DNA from: Solidesulfovibrio sp.
GTDB taxonomy: Bacteria; Desulfobacterota; Desulfovibrionia; Desulfovibrionales; Desulfovibrionaceae
NCBI RefSeq assembly: GCF_029978005.1
Contig: NZ_JARKOZ010000058.1
Span: 31,539 to 95,538 of the forward strand
Direction of reading: 5' to 3'
Length of the DNA stretch: 64,000 bases
Below are positions 35,943 to 44,361 of this stretch, piece by piece. The notes beneath the pieces are model-generated. The model saw nothing but the letters and a program-made list of their open reading frames with translations, made no database searches and had not been told where the DNA came from. Each line of letters begins with the position of its first letter. The stretch's first letter is position 1. The position numbers were made by a program, and so were the translations under genes.

Positions 35943-38342
35943 ATGGCCGAAGGGGAGAGCAAAGGGGAACGCAAACGCGTTCTGATCGCCGAGGACGACC
36001 TGACCTCGGCCGATCTCCTGCGCCGCCTGCTCTCCCATCTGGGCTACGAGGGCCTGGGGCCGGCGGCGGACGCCCCGGCGGCCATGGACCTGGCCGCGCG
36101 GCGCGCCCCGGACATCGCCCTCGTGGACATCCTGCTCCCCGATGCCGCCGCCGGCGTGGCCCTGGGCAAGGCCCTGGGCGCGCGCGGCATCCCCGTGGTC
36201 TTCATGACCGCCCACCGCGACCAGGACGTGCTGTCGCAAATTTCCGACGCCAAGCCGTACGGGCTGCTGCTCAAGCCCCTGGACCGGTTCCAACTGGCCG
36301 TGGCCCTGGAGGGGGCCCTGCGCCTGCGGGCCGAGGATCTGCTCGCCCGGCGCTGCCAGGAGCTGACCGAAAGCGAGCGCCGCTTCCGGGCCGTGTTCGA
36401 GCAGGCCGGGGTCGGGGTCAACCGCCAGACCCCCGACGGCCGCTTCCTGGAGGTCAACGACCGCTTCGCCCGCATGGTGGGCCGCACGCCCATGGAGCTC
36501 GTGGGCCGTACCTTCATGGACATCACCCACCCCGACGAGCTGGACCCGCGCGACAACGCCCGCGAGGAGCTGCTGGCGGGCCGGCGTCAGGCCGTGGTGC
36601 GCGAGAAGCGCTACCTGCGCCCGGACGGCACGATCATCTGGTGCCGCGTCACCCTCACCGCCGTGCGCGACGCGGCCGGCCGCCCCGAATGCGTGCTGGC
36701 CGTGGCCGAAGACATCACCGACCGCCGCCGGGCCGAGACCGAGCTCCACAACCAGCTCTCCTTCCAGCACAGCCTCATGGACGCGGCCGTCAACCCCATC
36801 TACGTCCAGGACACCGAGGGCCACTACGTGACCCTCAACCGGGCCTTCGAGACCCTGCTCGGCGTGTCCGTGGAGAGCGCCCTGGGGCTCACGGCCCGGG
36901 ACATCTTCTCCGAGGAGACCGGGGAGCTTCTGGCCGACAAGGACCGGGAGATCCTGCAAAAGGGCGGCGTGCAGCGCTTCGAGGTCAGTCTCGACGACGC
37001 CTCGGGCCGGGAGCGCCACCTGGTCTTCCACCGGGCCCGGTTCGACGACGCCGAGGGCCGGCCGCAGGGCATCGTCGGCGTGGCCACGGACGTGACCGAG
37101 AGCAAGCTGGTGGAAAAGGCCCTGCGCGACGAGCAGGAAGTGCTGCGCCGCATCCTCACGGGCATCAAGGCCGGCATCTTCGTCATCGACCCCAAGACCA
37201 TGGTCATCGAGGACGTCAACCCCGTAGCCGAGGAACTCTGCGCCCGGCCCCGGGAGGAGATCGTCGGCCGCGCCTGCCAGGACATCGGCTGGCGCTACCC
37301 CGACGGCCGGGCCTTCGCCGAGTGCGTCCTGGCCGAGCGCAACCTGGTCAACGAGGAGATGCGCCTGTACCGTCCCGACGGGCGCATCGTGCCCATCGTC
37401 AAGACCGTGGTCTCGGCCAAGCGGCGCGGCGAGCTGCGCCTTTTCGAGATCGTCTTCGACGTGAGCGAGCGCAAGGCCCTGGAACGCCAGCTGGCCGTGG
37501 CCCAGAAGCTCGAGTCCGTGGGCGAGCTGGCCGCCGGCATCGCCCACGAGATCAACACGCCCACCCAGTACATCGGGGACAACCTGCATTTCCTGTCCAC
37601 GGCCTTCGAGGCCCTGGGCCAGGCCCTGTCCGGGGTGGAGGCCGTGGCCAGGCGGCTGGCCGAGGCGGCCGGGGACGCGCAGGCCCTGGCCGACATCGAG
37701 GCGGCCCGCAAGTCCGCGGACGCGGACTTCCTCCTGGAGGAGGCCCCCCGGGCCCTGGAGCAGTCCGTGGAAGGCGTGGCCCGGGTCACGGCCATCGTCT
37801 CGGCCATGAAGAAGTTCTCCCATCCCGGCGGCGAGGAGAAGACCGCCGTGGACGTCAACGCCGCCGTGGAGAACACCGTCACCGTGGCCAAAAACGAATG
37901 GAAGTACGTGGCCGACGTGGTCCTCGAGCTCGACCGGAGCCTGCCGCCGGTCCTGTGCCTGCCCGGCGACTTCAACCAGGTCATCCTCAACGTCCTGATC
38001 AACGCCGCCCACGCCGTGGCCGAAAAGGTCAAGGGCACGGCGGAGAAGGGCCGCATCACCGTCCGCACCGAGGCCGACGGCGAATTCCTCAAGTTGTCCG
38101 TGTCCGACACCGGCACGGGCATAAGCGAAGAAAACCGCCCCAAGATCTTCGACCCCTTCTTCACCACCAAGGAGGTGGGCAAAGGCACCGGCCAGGGCCT
38201 GGCCATCACCCACAACATCATCGTGGCCAAGCACGGCGGCTCCATCGACTTCGAGAGCGAACCGGGCCTGGGGACCACCTTCATCGTGCGCGTGCCCTTC
38301 GACGGCGGCAAGGCGACGGCGCATCCCGGAGCGACGCCGTGA
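35943..38342 (+). CDS. Soluble sensor kinase: REC-PAS-PAS-PAS-HisKA-HATPase
   Basis: A 799-residue cytoplasmic protein without membrane segments. N-terminal receiver (about 12-125: AEDDLTS, phospho-Asp in ALVDILLPD, FMTAH, LKPLD), three PAS domains (about 140-260, 265-385, 395-510), then a kinase core with AAGIAHEINTPTQYIGDN (H-box), NVLINAAHAV, DTGTGIS and GTGQGLAI. The IAHEINTPTQYIGDNLHFL variant marks a PAS kinase group common in delta-proteobacteria. Weak ribosome site at ATG 35943. It overlaps the next gene (GTGA), so it likely signals to the REC-HDOD protein. Confidence 0.88.
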   Translation: MAEGESKGERKRVLIAEDDLTSADLLRRLLSHLGYEGLGPAADAPAAMDLAARRAPDIALVDILLPDAAAGVALGKALGARGIPVVFMTAHRDQDVLSQISDAKPYGLLLKPLDRFQLAVALEGALRLRAEDLLARRCQELTESERRFRAVFEQAGVGVNRQTPDGRFLEVNDRFARMVGRTPMELVGRTFMDITHPDELDPRDNAREELLAGRRQAVVREKRYLRPDGTIIWCRVTLTAVRDAAGRPECVLAVAEDITDRRRAETELHNQLSFQHSLMDAAVNPIYVQDTEGHYVTLNRAFETLLGVSVESALGLTARDIFSEETGELLADKDREILQKGGVQRFEVSLDDASGRERHLVFHRARFDDAEGRPQGIVGVATDVTESKLVEKALRDEQEVLRRILTGIKAGIFVIDPKTMVIEDVNPVAEELCARPREEIVGRACQDIGWRYPDGRAFAECVLAERNLVNEEMRLYRPDGRIVPIVKTVVSAKRRGELRLFEIVFDVSERKALERQLAVAQKLESVGELAAGIAHEINTPTQYIGDNLHFLSTAFEALGQALSGVEAVARRLAEAAGDAQALADIEAARKSADADFLLEEAPRALEQSVEGVARVTAIVSAMKKFSHPGGEEKTAVDVNAAVENTVTVAKNEWKYVADVVLELDRSLPPVLCLPGDFNQVILNVLINAAHAVAEKVKGTAEKGRITVRTEADGEFLKLSVSDTGTGISEENRPKIFDPFFTTKEVGKGTGQGLAITHNIIVAKHGGSIDFESEPGLGTTFIVRVPFDGGKATAHPGATP

Positions 38343-39556
38343 AGACCCGCATCCTGTTCGTCGACGACGAACCCAACGTGCTCTCGGCCCTGCGGCGCAT
38401 GTTCCACGACATGCGCGGCGAGTGGGAGATGGCCTTCGCCACGGACGGCCCTTCCGGGCTGGCCATGATCGCCGAACAGCCCTTCGACGTGGTGGTGGCC
38501 GACATGCGCATGCCGGGCATGGACGGGGCCATGTTTTTGCGCGAGGCCCAGATCGCCAACCCCGGGGCCATCCGCATCGTGCTTTCCGGGCATTCCGACC
38601 GGGACATGATCCTGCAGACCGTGCGTCCGGCCCACCAGTTCCTGCCCAAGCCCTGCCAGCCGGCCGAGCTCAAGGCCGTCATCGCCCGGGGCCTGTCGTT
38701 GCGCGAGGTCTTCCTGGACGACCGGGTCAAAAACGTGGTGGCCAAGCTCGACCGGCTGCCCACGGTGCCGCGGCTCTACGCGGCGCTGCTCGACGCCCTG
38801 TCCCGGGAGGAGCCGTCCATGCGCGAGGTGTCCGGGCTCATCGCCCAGGACGTGGGCATGTCCGCCGGCATATTGAAGCTCGTCAATTCGGCCTTCTTCG
38901 GCCTGCGTACCCACGTGGCCAGCCCGGCCCACGCCGTCAACCTGCTCGGGCTCGAGATCGTCAAGGCGTTGGTGCTGGGCATCGGGCTCTTCGACCGCTT
39001 CGACAAGGAAGCCTTCAAGGACTTCGACCTGGAAAAGCTGTGGGGACACAGCTTCGGCACGGGCCGCCTGGCCCGGGAGATCGCCGAGCAGGAGGGCGCC
39101 TCGGCCGCCGACCGGGAATGCTGCTACATCGCCGGGCTCCTGCACGACGTCGGCAAGCTGGTCATGGCCACCAACTTTCCCAAGGCCTACCGGGAGGTCA
39201 TCGCCGCCTGTCAGGCCGGGCAGGGCACCATCCTCGAGATGGAGCAGCGCGTCTTCGGCGCGTCCCACGCCGAGGTCGGGGCCTATCTGCTCGGGCTTTG
39301 GGGCGTGGAGGACGCCGTGGTGCGCGCGGTCTACCTGCACCACGAGCCGGCCCGCGACCGCCGGGCCGGTTTTTCGCCGCTTCTGGCCGTGCACGTGGCC
39401 AACCGGCTGGAGCACGAACTGGTGGTCATCCATCGGGGCTACGCCATCAATCCCCTGGACGAACTCTACCTGGCCGCGTCGGGCCTTTCCCATCGGCTGC
39501 CGGCCTGGCGGGCGGGCTGCGAGGCGGTCCTGGCCCGCGAGCCCGACGAGCAGTGA
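38339..39556 (+). CDS. Response regulator with HDOD output domain
   Basis: A 405-residue protein. Receiver at about 1-120 (FVDDEPN, VVADMRMPGM with phospho-Asp, VLSGHSD, PKPCQP), HDOD domain at about 140-335 ('LPTVPRLYAALLDAL', 'VKLVNSAFFG'-type core, 'YIAGLLHDVGKLVMA'). HDOD proteins are mostly non-enzymatic relays in nucleotide second-messenger or chemotaxis signalling. The GTG start overlaps the kinase stop by 4 nt, indicating translational coupling and a cognate pair. Confidence 0.87.
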   Translation: MKTRILFVDDEPNVLSALRRMFHDMRGEWEMAFATDGPSGLAMIAEQPFDVVVADMRMPGMDGAMFLREAQIANPGAIRIVLSGHSDRDMILQTVRPAHQFLPKPCQPAELKAVIARGLSLREVFLDDRVKNVVAKLDRLPTVPRLYAALLDALSREEPSMREVSGLIAQDVGMSAGILKLVNSAFFGLRTHVASPAHAVNLLGLEIVKALVLGIGLFDRFDKEAFKDFDLEKLWGHSFGTGRLAREIAEQEGASAADRECCYIAGLLHDVGKLVMATNFPKAYREVIAACQAGQGTILEMEQRVFGASHAEVGAYLLGLWGVEDAVVRAVYLHHEPARDRRAGFSPLLAVHVANRLEHELVVIHRGYAINPLDELYLAASGLSHRLPAWRAGCEAVLAREPDEQ

Positions 39557-39607
39557 CGCTCACGCCGCCCGCCGCCTTGCGTTACGGGCGAAACCCGCGA
39601 GGTGCCC

Positions 39608-39952
39608 ATGGAACTGTCGGCGACCCTTGAAGGCGCGTGCCTGATCGTGACGGTGCTCGTCCCGGAAGTGGACCACACCGTGAGCGAGGCGTTCAAGGAC
39701 GCGGTGATTCTGCGCTACGAAAGCGCCAAGGCCCGCGAACTGCTGCTCGACCTCGGCCGGGTGACGTTTCTGGACAGCAAGGCCATCGGCGCCATGGTGA
39801 CCATGCGCAAGGCCGCCGCCGCCCGGGGAGGGCGGCTTGGCGTGTGCAACCTGCACCCCCATGTGGAGAAGATCATCCGGGTGGTGACGCTCGGGACCAT
39901 CTTCGAGACCTATCCCGACCGGGAAACGGCCCTGGAGCGCCTTTGCGGCTGA
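39608..39952 (+). CDS. STAS-domain anti-sigma-factor antagonist
   Basis: A 114-residue single STAS domain. 'LLLDLGRVTFLDSKAIGAMV' near 45-65 holds the conserved Asp-Ser of SpoIIAA/RsbV proteins; the Ser is the usual phosphorylation site. ATG 39608 follows GAGG at 5 nt; a GTG at 39602 is possible. The convergent REC-PP2C gene ends 9 nt away and encodes the kind of phosphatase that would dephosphorylate it. No anti-sigma kinase is seen in the window. Confidence 0.85.
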   Translation: MELSATLEGACLIVTVLVPEVDHTVSEAFKDAVILRYESAKARELLLDLGRVTFLDSKAIGAMVTMRKAAAARGGRLGVCNLHPHVEKIIRVVTLGTIFETYPDRETALERLCG

Positions 39953-39961
39953 AACCGCCGC

Positions 39962-41080
39962 TTACAGCCGGCGCAGGGCGAGCATGGCCAGGTCGTCCTG
40001 GAGCGTGCCTTTGCAAAAGGGCAGGGCCTCTTCGATGATCTCGCCGATGAGGTCCCGGGGCGGGCGGTGGGGCCGCAGCAAGGCGCGCAGCCGGTCGTCG
40101 CCGAAGAACTCCCCCTCGGGCGAGCGCAGTTCGGTCAGACCGTCGGTGTAGAAAAAAAGCGTGTCCCCGGGGCGCAAGGACGCCACCCGCCCCGTCCACT
40201 CGAAGTCCGGGATGATGCCGAGCGCCGGGCCGGTGGAACCGATCTCCACGAGCCCTCCCTGTCCCAGCACGAAGGCCGGCACGTGGCCGGCGGACACGAC
40301 CTCGAGCACCGGCGCGGCCCTGTCCATGCGGCAAAGGACCATGGTCACGAACATGTCCAGGTCGCCGCCGTCGAGGAGCTCGCACAGCAGGCGGTTGAGC
40401 CGCCCCATGATCCCGGCCGGCGAGAGGCGCGCCGCGCGCAGGGACAGGAACAGCCCCTTGCACACGGCCATGAGCATGGCCGCCGAGGCCCCGTGGCCGG
40501 AAATGTCGGCCATGAGCGCGTACACCCCGTCCCCGTCGTCCCAGGCCTCGTAGAAATCCCCGCCCACCTGCTCCTGGGCCTGGTACACGGCGGCCGCCTC
40601 GAAGCCGGCGAAGTCCAGGTCCCGGGGCAGGAGCTGGCGCTGGACGCAGCCGGCCAGGTAGCGTTCCCGGGAGAACAGGGCGTTTTGATCGCGCAGCTCC
40701 CGACCCAGACGGGAGAGCTTCATGTGCAGCGACAGCCGCGCCGCCAGTTCCTGGTGGTGGTAGGGCTTGGACACGAAGTCGTTGGCCCCGGCCGCCAGGG
40801 CCTCGGCCCATTTGCCCCGGTCGGTCTCGGCCGAGAGCAGCACGATGGGCACGTCGGCCAGCCCCGGCAGGGCCCGCAGGCGGCGGGTGGCCTCGATGCC
40901 GTCGGCGCGGGGCATCATGAGGTCGAGCAGGATCAGGTCCGGCCGCAGCCCCGGGGCGAGCGCCACGGCCTCCTCGCCGTCCTGGGCCTCGGTCACCTCG
41001 CAGCCGAACAGTCCCTCCACGTGGCGCTTGAGCACCTCGCGGAAAAAGGGGTTGTCGTCGGCGATGAGGACGCAGGGCAT
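39962..41080 (-). CDS. Response regulator with PP2C-type (RsbU/SpoIIE) phosphatase output
   Basis: A 372-residue protein: receiver at about 1-120 (ADDNPFF, LILLDLMMPRAD with phospho-Asp, LLSAET, SKPYHH), short coiled linker, then PP2C SpoIIE domain from about 150 ('QEQVGGDFYEAWDDGDGVYALMADISGHGASAAM', 'DTLFFYTDGLTELR', 'LQDDLAMLALR'). These metal-dependent phosphatases act on phospho-STAS proteins. Its target is most likely the STAS protein encoded head-to-tail at 39608-39952. Confidence 0.88.
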   Translation of the reverse strand: MPCVLIADDNPFFREVLKRHVEGLFGCEVTEAQDGEEAVALAPGLRPDLILLDLMMPRADGIEATRRLRALPGLADVPIVLLSAETDRGKWAEALAAGANDFVSKPYHHQELAARLSLHMKLSRLGRELRDQNALFSRERYLAGCVQRQLLPRDLDFAGFEAAAVYQAQEQVGGDFYEAWDDGDGVYALMADISGHGASAAMLMAVCKGLFLSLRAARLSPAGIMGRLNRLLCELLDGGDLDMFVTMVLCRMDRAAPVLEVVSAGHVPAFVLGQGGLVEIGSTGPALGIIPDFEWTGRVASLRPGDTLFFYTDGLTELRSPEGEFFGDDRLRALLRPHRPPRDLIGEIIEEALPFCKGTLQDDLAMLALRRL

Positions 41081-41103
41081 GGAGAGCCTCGGGCCGGCGG
41101 GCC

Positions 41104-42252
41104 CTAGCGGAGCATGAGGATGTACGCCTTGGCCGTGCCCTTCATGAGTCCGGCCTGGTGGGCGGCCTTGTCCCCCGGCCCCAGGTAGAGGTCGAAATGG
41201 TTGCCGCGCATGCAGCCCGTGTCCTGGGCCATGACGAAGCCGGTGAAGCGCTCCGGGGCCGGGCCGGGAAAGCCCGGCAGGTCGCCGTCCACGGCCAGCA
41301 GCGTGCCGTAGGGCACGAACCCCGGGTCCACGGCCACGCTGGCGTGGGGAGTGACCGGCGTGCCCATGGCCCCCACGGGCGGAATCTGCGACTCCTTGAA
41401 AAAGATGTAGCTCGGGTTGGCGGTCAGGTACTCCCGTATCTGGGCCGGATTCTCCTCGAGGAAGCGGCGGATGCGCTGCATGCTCATCTCCTCCTCGGGA
41501 AAGCAGCCCCGGTTGACCATGACCCGGCCCACGCCCACGTAGCGGTGGCCGTTGTTGCCGGCGAAAAGCGCGTATTCGGTCGAGCCGTCCTCCACGAAGC
41601 GCAGCTTGCCCGAACCCTGGACGTGCAGGAAGAAGACCGCGATGGGATCCTTGGCGTAGCCGATCTCGAGCCCCTTGCCGCGAAGCGCCCCCTGGTAGTC
41701 GATGGCCTCGCGGCTGTGCCTTTTGGCCCCGGGGCCGGGGTTGCGGTAGATGGGCCAGACGTAGGGGCCGCGGGCCGTGCGCGAGACCTCGATCTCGGGC
41801 TCGTAGTAGCCGGTGAGCAGCGTGTCGGAATCGAGGGGAACCCACTTGAAGTACTTGGACAGGGCCGACGGGTCGCGGTCGAGCTCGGGCAGGGCGCGGC
41901 GGAAGGCGAGGAGCGTCTGGTGGAGCTGGCCCCAGGTCAGGGTCGCGCCGGGGCGGTCCACGGCCAGGGTTCCGGCCGGCTTTCTGGACACGTAGGCGAT
42001 GGAGCGGTCCACGGCCGGGGCCAGGGAGGCGAAGCTCGGAATCTGCTGGCTGGCGGGGCTGACGCGCGTCTCCCAGGGCGTGGTCGGCGCGGCGGTCGGC
42101 AACGCGGGCGCGACCGGGGCGGGATTGGCCTTGGCGGGCGCGGCCGCGGCCGGTGGCGACTGCGCCACTTCGGCGCAGCCGTACGGGACGAGCAGCAGGC
42201 AGAAGAGACAAAGGGCCGCGAGACGCGCGAGGACCGGCTGGCAGGCGTTCAT
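41104..42252 (-). CDS. mltA: Membrane-bound lytic transglycosylase A (lipoprotein)
   Basis: 382 residues. The lipobox LLVPYGC near 20-26 places lipidation at Cys26; a Pro/Ala-rich linker follows. The MltA domain ('LLTGYYEPEIEVSRT', 'YPIYRNPG'-like segment) and a 3D domain ending in 'GFVMAQDTGCMRGNHFDLYLG' with the catalytic Asp region are both clear. It cleaves peptidoglycan to 1,6-anhydro-muropeptides at the outer membrane. It lies 23 nt beyond the phosphatase gene on the same strand, with no obvious link. Confidence 0.9.
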   Translation of the reverse strand: MNACQPVLARLAALCLFCLLLVPYGCAEVAQSPPAAAAPAKANPAPVAPALPTAAPTTPWETRVSPASQQIPSFASLAPAVDRSIAYVSRKPAGTLAVDRPGATLTWGQLHQTLLAFRRALPELDRDPSALSKYFKWVPLDSDTLLTGYYEPEIEVSRTARGPYVWPIYRNPGPGAKRHSREAIDYQGALRGKGLEIGYAKDPIAVFFLHVQGSGKLRFVEDGSTEYALFAGNNGHRYVGVGRVMVNRGCFPEEEMSMQRIRRFLEENPAQIREYLTANPSYIFFKESQIPPVGAMGTPVTPHASVAVDPGFVPYGTLLAVDGDLPGFPGPAPERFTGFVMAQDTGCMRGNHFDLYLGPGDKAAHQAGLMKGTAKAYILMLR

Positions 42253-42314
42253 TTCCAGCCTATAGCGCGGGGCGGCGGCAATGGCAACGCGGCCCCGCGC
42301 CGCGGCCCGGGCGA

Positions 42315-42635
42315 TCAGTAGGACAGGATTTTATCGGCCAGGCGCATCTGGTCGTAGAGGAACTGCATGTTGGAAAGGGCCGCCGGTGCGTTGGCTTCCA
42401 CGCCGTGGATGCCCAGGCACTTGCCTCAGGCGGCGAGCTTGCCTTCGCTCAGGCCGAAGAGCTTGGCCTCGGTCGCGATGGGAAAGGCCTCGCCGTCGCC
42501 GTCGAGCAGGTCCACGGCCGGGCCGTTGAGGAAGATGGTGACCTCCTCGCCCTTGTTGAGCAGGAAGTTGCCCAGGCGCACGGCGTTCCATTTGATTTCC
42601 GGGTCTCGGCTGGAAAGGACGATGAGTATTTGCAT
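42315..42635 (-). CDS. DsrE-family protein with predicted selenocysteine (UGA) in a UGKC motif
   Basis: The frame opens with MQILIVLSSRDPEIKWNAVR, a DsrE/F fold start, after AGGAGG at 8 nt. At codon 70 is TGA, followed in the same frame by GKCLGIHGVEAN and 30 more residues ending ADKILSY, exactly the C-terminal helix expected of DsrE proteins. The TGA replaces the first Cys of the family CxxC-type active site, giving U-G-K-C. A hairpin with a GGC apical loop lies 22-24 nt downstream of the TGA, in the window used by bacterial SECIS elements. Read through, the protein has 106 residues. Likely a small redox or sulfur-transfer protein. Confidence 0.82.
42393..42413 (-). promoter_or_regulatory. 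Predicted bacterial SECIS element
   Basis: Minus-strand stem GGC-A-UCCAC paired with GUGGA-A-GCC around loop GGC; the loop begins 22 nt after the UGA. Apical G residues and this distance fit SelB recognition rules. Confidence 0.7.
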
Positions 42636-42754
42636 TGTCTATGCCTCCTGCGACAAGCGATAGAAAAAATCTATGGCATAGGCAAGAGGCCACCCGGCGG
42701 AGGAGGCTCCGCCGGGTCGATCGAAAGCGCGCGGCGTGGCGGGAAAGACGCGGC

Positions 42755-43126
42755 TTACGGCAGCGGATGGGTCCTGGCGTACTCCAGCAGGTCCTCGTAG
42801 ATGCGCTGGCAGGTGGCCACGGGCACGTCCGGGGCGCGCATGACCGTGGGGCCGTCCTTGGCGAAAAGCGACGCCCAGGGCTTGTCGGAAAGCTCCTCCC
42901 AGGCCCCGTGGCGGCCGTAGCTGATGACGCCGCTGACGGTCTGCAGGCGCAGCTCGAAGGATTCGTAGCCCATGGGACCCTGCAGCGTCCGGGGGCGGCT
43001 CTCGTGGAACGGCCCGGCCTGGGCCGAGAAATAGAACCAGCCGCCGATCTGGATGTCCCCGAACCAGCGGTCCCCGTCTTCCAGACGGTCCGATTCCATG
43101 AGCAGCGTCCTGAAATCCTCGGCCAT
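42755..43126 (-). CDS. Small conserved-looking protein of unknown function
   Basis: A 123-residue soluble, acidic protein (starts MAEDFRTLLMESDRLEDGDRWFG). No signal peptide, membrane segment or cysteine motif, and no family recognised. Strong GGAGG 6 nt before ATG 43126 supports it as a real gene. Its leader contains the repeat also found before the CBS gene (copy B) and an AT-rich dyad just upstream, suggesting specific control. Confidence 0.7.
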   Translation of the reverse strand: MAEDFRTLLMESDRLEDGDRWFGDIQIGGWFYFSAQAGPFHESRPRTLQGPMGYESFELRLQTVSGVISYGRHGAWEELSDKPWASLFAKDGPTVMRAPDVPVATCQRIYEDLLEYARTHPLP

Positions 43127-43133
43127 GCCCGGC

Positions 43134-43163
43134 CTCCTTGGCGCTAGTGTTGCGTCCCCTGAA
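43134..43163 (-). repeat. Leader repeat, copy B
   Basis: Minus strand TTCAGGGG, ACGCAACACTAGCGC, CAAGGAG immediately before the start of the gene at 43126. Near-identical to copy A at 4159-4185. Confidence 0.7.
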
Positions 43164-43181
43164 AAATACGACAGTATTTTT
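43162..43181. promoter_or_regulatory. AT-rich dyad AAAAATAC-GACA-GTATTTTT
   Basis: Perfect 8-bp inverted repeat directly upstream of leader copy B. Could be an operator for the 43126 gene or a weak terminator for the operon ending at 43288. Confidence 0.5.
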
Positions 43182-43212
43182 AAGGAAAAGATAACCATTC
43201 AAATGTGTTGCC

Positions 43213-43238
43213 CTCGAAAAAAGAGCGCATTTTTCGAG
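43213..43238. promoter_or_regulatory. Second dyad CTCGAAAAA-N8-TTTTTCGAG
   Basis: Perfect 9-bp inverted repeat 50 nt from the phosphatase stop codon. It has terminator-like shape with A/T arms, or may be an operator. Direction of function unclear. Confidence 0.5.
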
Positions 43239-43287
43239 AACGCGACACGAGGTGTCCGGGGCTTGTAGCCCGGCGGCGCGGCCGCGG

Positions 43288-44355
43288 TCAACGCCCGGCC
43301 GTGTTGGACAAGGCCAGCAGGAACTTGAAGACCGCCGACACGTAGCGGCCGGAGACCACGTCGGGCAGGGGGAAGCGCGGCAGGGCCGCGCCGCCGAGGC
43401 TGCCGGCCAGGGCCAGGAAGACCTGCCCGGACAGGCGGGACAGCCCCGGTTCGAGGGTCGTCTCCCACAGGTCCGCCTCGACCGCCGGGTCCAGGCCCGA
43501 AAGCAGGCAGGCCACGGGGCGGTGGGCGAAGACGAGGCAGACCCCTTCCCGGGACAGGGGGCACAGCCGGGCCCAGGCCGACAGGCAGTGGTCGCTGTCC
43601 GCCCCGTAGCGCCGGGCGAGGTCCGCCATCTCGCGCGAGGCCGCGGCCGCCGCCTCGATGACGGCCAGGCGCGTCTCGCTCGAAAGTCCCACGTTCACGC
43701 GGTTGCCCAGGTGCACGGCCTCGATCAGGGACAGGGAAAGGGGCCGGCGGCAGCAACGGTCGTGGTCGCGGCCGCAGCGCGGCAGCCCCTTGGCCGCCAG
43801 CCGGGCGGCGGCCACGAGGCCGGCGTAGTCGGCCAGAAACGGCCGCAGGTCCACCAGGTGGCCGCACTCCAGGCGCGGTTCGCGGATGGTGAGCTTGCCC
43901 GCCGCCTTGCCGTAGCGGCGGATGGTCCACCACTGGTCGAAGTTGGTCGGCTTGGAACGCAGGGGCCTCAGCACCCGGGCGGCCAGCTTGTGGCCGAGGC
44001 CCCGGCGCAGCAGGTAGGCGTTGAGCACGGTGCCCGTGCGGCCGATGCCGTGGCGGCAGTGGATGAGCACCTTCTTGCCGAGGTAGACGGCCTCGTCCAG
44101 CCAGGCCAGGGCGGCTTCCAGGGCGGCGAGGTCCGGGGCCTGCTCGTCTTCCACGGGCAGGTAGCGCACCTCGAAGCCGGCGGCGGCCTCGATGTCGTGG
44201 AGGTCGCAGAATTCGGCGCACAGGTTGAGGATGGCCGTTATGCCCTGTTCCTTCAGCGAATCGAGCTGCTCGTGGGACATGGGCGCGCCGCCCACGGCCA
44301 GATGGTCCGTGACCCAGGTGATCGGATAGGCGTGGTCCGTGGACTTGGGCGGCAT
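43288..44355 (-). CDS. Dual-specificity/tyrosine phosphatase with cysteine-rich C-terminal half
   Basis: A 355-residue cytoplasmic protein. Residues 1-150 form a DSP/PTP domain with the P-loop HCRHGIGRTG at 99-108 (Cys100 nucleophile, Arg106) and an upstream general-acid candidate in 'VEDEQAPD'. The remaining 200 residues contain a Cys/His cluster (LECGHLVDLRPF, 'CGRDHDRCCRRPLSL', 'SDHCLSAWARLCPL', 'REGVCLVF'), possibly metal-binding, of no family I recognise. It follows the PEP-synthase-like gene by 6 nt. Given that neighbour forms a phospho-His intermediate, a joint phosphotransfer role is possible (inference). Confidence 0.78.
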   Translation of the reverse strand: MPPKSTDHAYPITWVTDHLAVGGAPMSHEQLDSLKEQGITAILNLCAEFCDLHDIEAAAGFEVRYLPVEDEQAPDLAALEAALAWLDEAVYLGKKVLIHCRHGIGRTGTVLNAYLLRRGLGHKLAARVLRPLRSKPTNFDQWWTIRRYGKAAGKLTIREPRLECGHLVDLRPFLADYAGLVAAARLAAKGLPRCGRDHDRCCRRPLSLSLIEAVHLGNRVNVGLSSETRLAVIEAAAAASREMADLARRYGADSDHCLSAWARLCPLSREGVCLVFAHRPVACLLSGLDPAVEADLWETTLEPGLSRLSGQVFLALAGSLGGAALPRFPLPDVVSGRYVSAVFKFLLALSNTAGR

Positions 44356-44361
44356 GGCTTC

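Noticed and set aside
42331-42693. Alternative 120-codon minus-strand frame across the DsrE gene
   Set aside because: Different frame, no family resemblance, no ribosome site; the Sec-containing frame explains the region.
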